A stretch of 15,234 nucleotides of DNA from NCBI GenBank assembly GCA_002340765.1, contig DDMS01000007.1, positions 1 to 15,234 on the forward strand, in the 5' to 3' direction. Source of the stretch: Flavobacteriaceae bacterium UBA2540. GTDB taxonomy: Bacteria > Bacteroidota > Bacteroidia > Flavobacteriales > Flavobacteriaceae. Each line of letters starts with the position of its first letter. Position 1 is the stretch's first letter. Shown piece after piece: positions 13,642 through 15,234 of the stretch. A model generated the notes under the pieces. The model searched no databases and was not told the DNA's origin. It saw only the letters and a program-made list of their open reading frames with translations. The translations under genes were made by a program, and so were the position numbers.

Positions 13642-14856
13642 ATGAATAAAGTTTTATTAATTGGTGGAGGAGCAGCAGGGTATTTCACAGCCATTAATGC
13701 CAAAGAAATGAACCCTGATTTGGACATCATCATTCTTGAAAAAGGCAAGGACGTTTTGCAAAAAGTAAAAATTTCTGGTGGAGGAAGATGCAATGTCACA
13801 CATGCTTGTTTTGAGCCAAAAGAATTGGTGAAATTTTATCCAAGAGGAGAAAAAGAATTGTTGGGACCTTTTCATCAATTCATGACAGGAGACACCTTTG
13901 AATGGTTTGAAAATAGGGGAGTGCCTCTCAAAATTGAAGACGACAATCGTGTTTTTCCGGAAGCAAATACAAGTCAAGCAGTCATTGACTGTTTTCAAAA
14001 CGCTGTTGATAAGTTGGGCATCAAAGTGTTTACAAATTGTGGAGTAAATGTCATTTATCAGCAAGAAAATCAATGGGTTATCAACACTAAAAATCAAGAT
14101 TTTATAGCTGATAAATTAGTGATGGCAGCAGGAAGCTCAAAAGCATTTTGGGACTTGTGCGAAAGTTTACAACATACCATTATTGAGCCTGTTCCTTCGT
14201 TATTTACCTTTAATATCAAAGACGAAAGATTAACAGATTTATTGGGAATTTCGGTGCCAAATGCCACTGTGAAAATTGTAAATTCCGATTTTGAAGCTTC
14301 AGGACCTTTGTTGATTACGCATTGGGGAATGAGTGGGCCAGCTGTTTTAAAATTATCTGCATTTGGAGCTCGATTTTTAGCCAAAAAAAATTATCAATAC
14401 AATGTGGAGGTGAATTGGTTGTCAAAATCTACCACTTCAGTAGTATCAATTTTGCAGCATCTAAAAAAGTCAGAAGCACGAAAAACGGTTTTGTTAAAAT
14501 CTCCATTTCCAGAAATTTCAAAACGATTGTGGGAAAGATTTGTAATGGCTTCAAACATTCGTGAACATCAAAATTGGGCAGATATCAATAATTTGCAACT
14601 AGAAAAATTAGCCTATGAATTGACTAAAGGAGTTTATAATGCCAATGGAAGAACCACTTTTAAGGACGAATTTGTAACAGCAGGAGGCGTTGATTTGAAA
14701 GAAATTGATTTCAAACGTTTTGAAAGTAAACTGCATAAAAATCTCTTTTTTGTTGGAGAAGTTTTAAATATTGATGCTGTTACTGGCGGATTTAATTTTC
14801 AAAATGCGTGGACTGGAGGTTATATTTGTGCAAAAGCCTTAGCTGAAAACGAATAG
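13642..14856 (+). CDS. NAD(P)/FAD-dependent flavoprotein, HI0933/YhiN family
   Basis: The 404-residue protein has the layout of the HI0933/YhiN flavoproteins, often annotated as aminoacetone oxidase-like, whose physiological reaction is poorly known. The N-terminal FAD-binding Rossmann motif I-G-G-G-A-A-G is at 7-13, with an acidic strand end I-I-L-E-K at 30-34. The family hallmark K-I-S-G-G-G-R-C-N-V-T is at 43-53. A second conserved block H-W-G-M-S-G-P-A-V-L-K-L-S lies near 227-239. The C-terminal flavin-closing motif D-A-V-T-G-G-F-N-F-Q-N-A-W-T-G-G-Y is near 378-394. No signal peptide is present, so it acts in the cytoplasm. The redoxin gene starts 4 bases after its stop, which suggests the two are cotranscribed. 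Confidence 0.92.
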   Translation: MNKVLLIGGGAAGYFTAINAKEMNPDLDIIILEKGKDVLQKVKISGGGRCNVTHACFEPKELVKFYPRGEKELLGPFHQFMTGDTFEWFENRGVPLKIEDDNRVFPEANTSQAVIDCFQNAVDKLGIKVFTNCGVNVIYQQENQWVINTKNQDFIADKLVMAAGSSKAFWDLCESLQHTIIEPVPSLFTFNIKDERLTDLLGISVPNATVKIVNSDFEASGPLLITHWGMSGPAVLKLSAFGARFLAKKNYQYNVEVNWLSKSTTSVVSILQHLKKSEARKTVLLKSPFPEISKRLWERFVMASNIREHQNWADINNLQLEKLAYELTKGVYNANGRTTFKDEFVTAGGVDLKEIDFKRFESKLHKNLFFVGEVLNIDAVTGGFNFQNAWTGGYICAKALAENE

Positions 14857-14860
14857 AATT

Positions 14861-15234
14861 ATGGCAAGAACGGAATCAAACGAATTTGAAATGGGTAAGA
14901 AAGCACCCGATTTTACCTTACAAAATGCTGTAAATAATCAGTGGATTTCATTAAATGAAGCAAGAGGTAAAAAAGGAACCGTTATTTTATTTATCTGCAA
15001 TCATTGTCCATTTGTGATTCATATCAATCAAGAATTGGTGAGAATTGCGAACGAATTTCAACCAAAAGGCATTGCTTTTATAGCCATTAGTTCCAATGAT
15101 ATTGAAAAATATCCACAAGATGCCCCTCATTTGATGAAAATTGTTGCTGAAGAAAACCAATATTCTTTTCCGTATTTATTTGACGAAACTCAAGAAGTTG
15201 CAAAGGCATATGATGCTGCTTGCACTCCTGATTT
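14861..15234 (+). CDS. Thioredoxin/AhpC-like redoxin, 3' end cut by the window edge
   Basis: An ATG at 14861 opens a frame that remains open to the last base (124 full codons). It begins M-A-R-T-E-S-N-E-F-E-M-G, then K-A-P-D-F-T-L, the usual entry of AhpC/TSA-type redoxins. The active-site region is L-F-I-C-N-H-C-P-F-V, with Cys46 and Cys49 forming a C-x-x-C pair placed as in thioredoxin-like family proteins. Later come I-A-I-S-S-N-D near 74-80, L-F-D-E-T-Q near 104-109, and A-A-C-T-P-D at the edge, with Cys120 and the presumed cis-proline. No signal peptide is visible. Full members are near 180-200 residues, so roughly a third is missing beyond the window. It likely acts in cytoplasmic thiol or peroxide metabolism. 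Confidence 0.88.
   Translation, partial: MARTESNEFEMGKKAPDFTLQNAVNNQWISLNEARGKKGTVILFICNHCPFVIHINQELVRIANEFQPKGIAFIAISSNDIEKYPQDAPHLMKIVAEENQYSFPYLFDETQEVAKAYDAACTPD

Noticed and set aside
13657..14097. 146-codon minus-strand frame opposite the flavoprotein gene
   Set aside because: The plus strand carries the FAD-binding and family motifs throughout this stretch; the antisense product is low-complexity and unlike any family I know.
1..15234. CRISPR array, insertion sequence, tRNA, phage or defence genes
   Set aside because: No regularly spaced repeats, transposase motifs, terminal inverted repeats, tRNA-like cloverleaf or defence-type domains were found on either strand.

Overview
The window looks like chromosomal DNA from a member of the Bacteroidota, most likely a marine-type Flavobacteriaceae. 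Reasons: it is very AT-rich; coding starts lack strong Shine-Dalgarno sequences; promoter -7 elements of the Bacteroidota TAnnTTTG type are visible; and several genes are typical of Flavobacteriia (a GYDIA-family GHMP kinase beside class II HMG-CoA reductase, a surE / small membrane protein / lpxB cluster, and a POT transporter beside an S9 dipeptidyl-peptidase). There are no rRNA, tRNA, CRISPR, phage or insertion sequence features. Most genes are core housekeeping.

Layout from left to right. Bases 1-436 hold only the decayed remains of a gene that began with a signal peptide and a CBM20-like starch-binding domain, broken by about three frameshifts. On the minus strand follow a hotdog thioesterase (437-874), a rho-independent terminator (886-913) and a periplasmic tail-specific protease of the Prc/Tsp type (935-3070). 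A 231-249 bp divergent spacer leads to a plus-strand cluster: surE, a small membrane protein overlapping it, lpxB, an NlpC/P60 lipoprotein interrupted by a stop codon, and a ComEC/Rec2 competence channel protein. This meets, tail to tail with a 4-nt overlap, a minus-strand group: a secreted thioredoxin-like protein, a POT peptide transporter, and a shortened dipeptidyl-peptidase IV-like protein. A second divergent spacer (10801-10941) precedes a plus-strand mevalonate-type cluster: class II HMG-CoA reductase fused to a DinB-like (DUF1569-like) domain, then a GYDIA GHMP kinase overlapping it by one base. After a small hairpin come an HI0933/YhiN flavoprotein and a redoxin cut by the right edge.

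Working together: lpxB (lipid A), the NlpC/P60 hydrolase (peptidoglycan) and Prc (periplasmic proteolysis) all concern the cell envelope. The peptidase and the POT transporter would couple external peptide cleavage to uptake. The reductase and GHMP kinase feed isoprenoid synthesis through mevalonate.

The most notable points are the HMG-CoA reductase/DinB-like fusion and three damaged genes in 15 kb: the CBM20 remnant, the NlpC lipoprotein with its export signal cut off by a TAA codon, and the dipeptidyl-peptidase lacking its propeller but keeping its catalytic triad. No clearly new multi-gene system was found.
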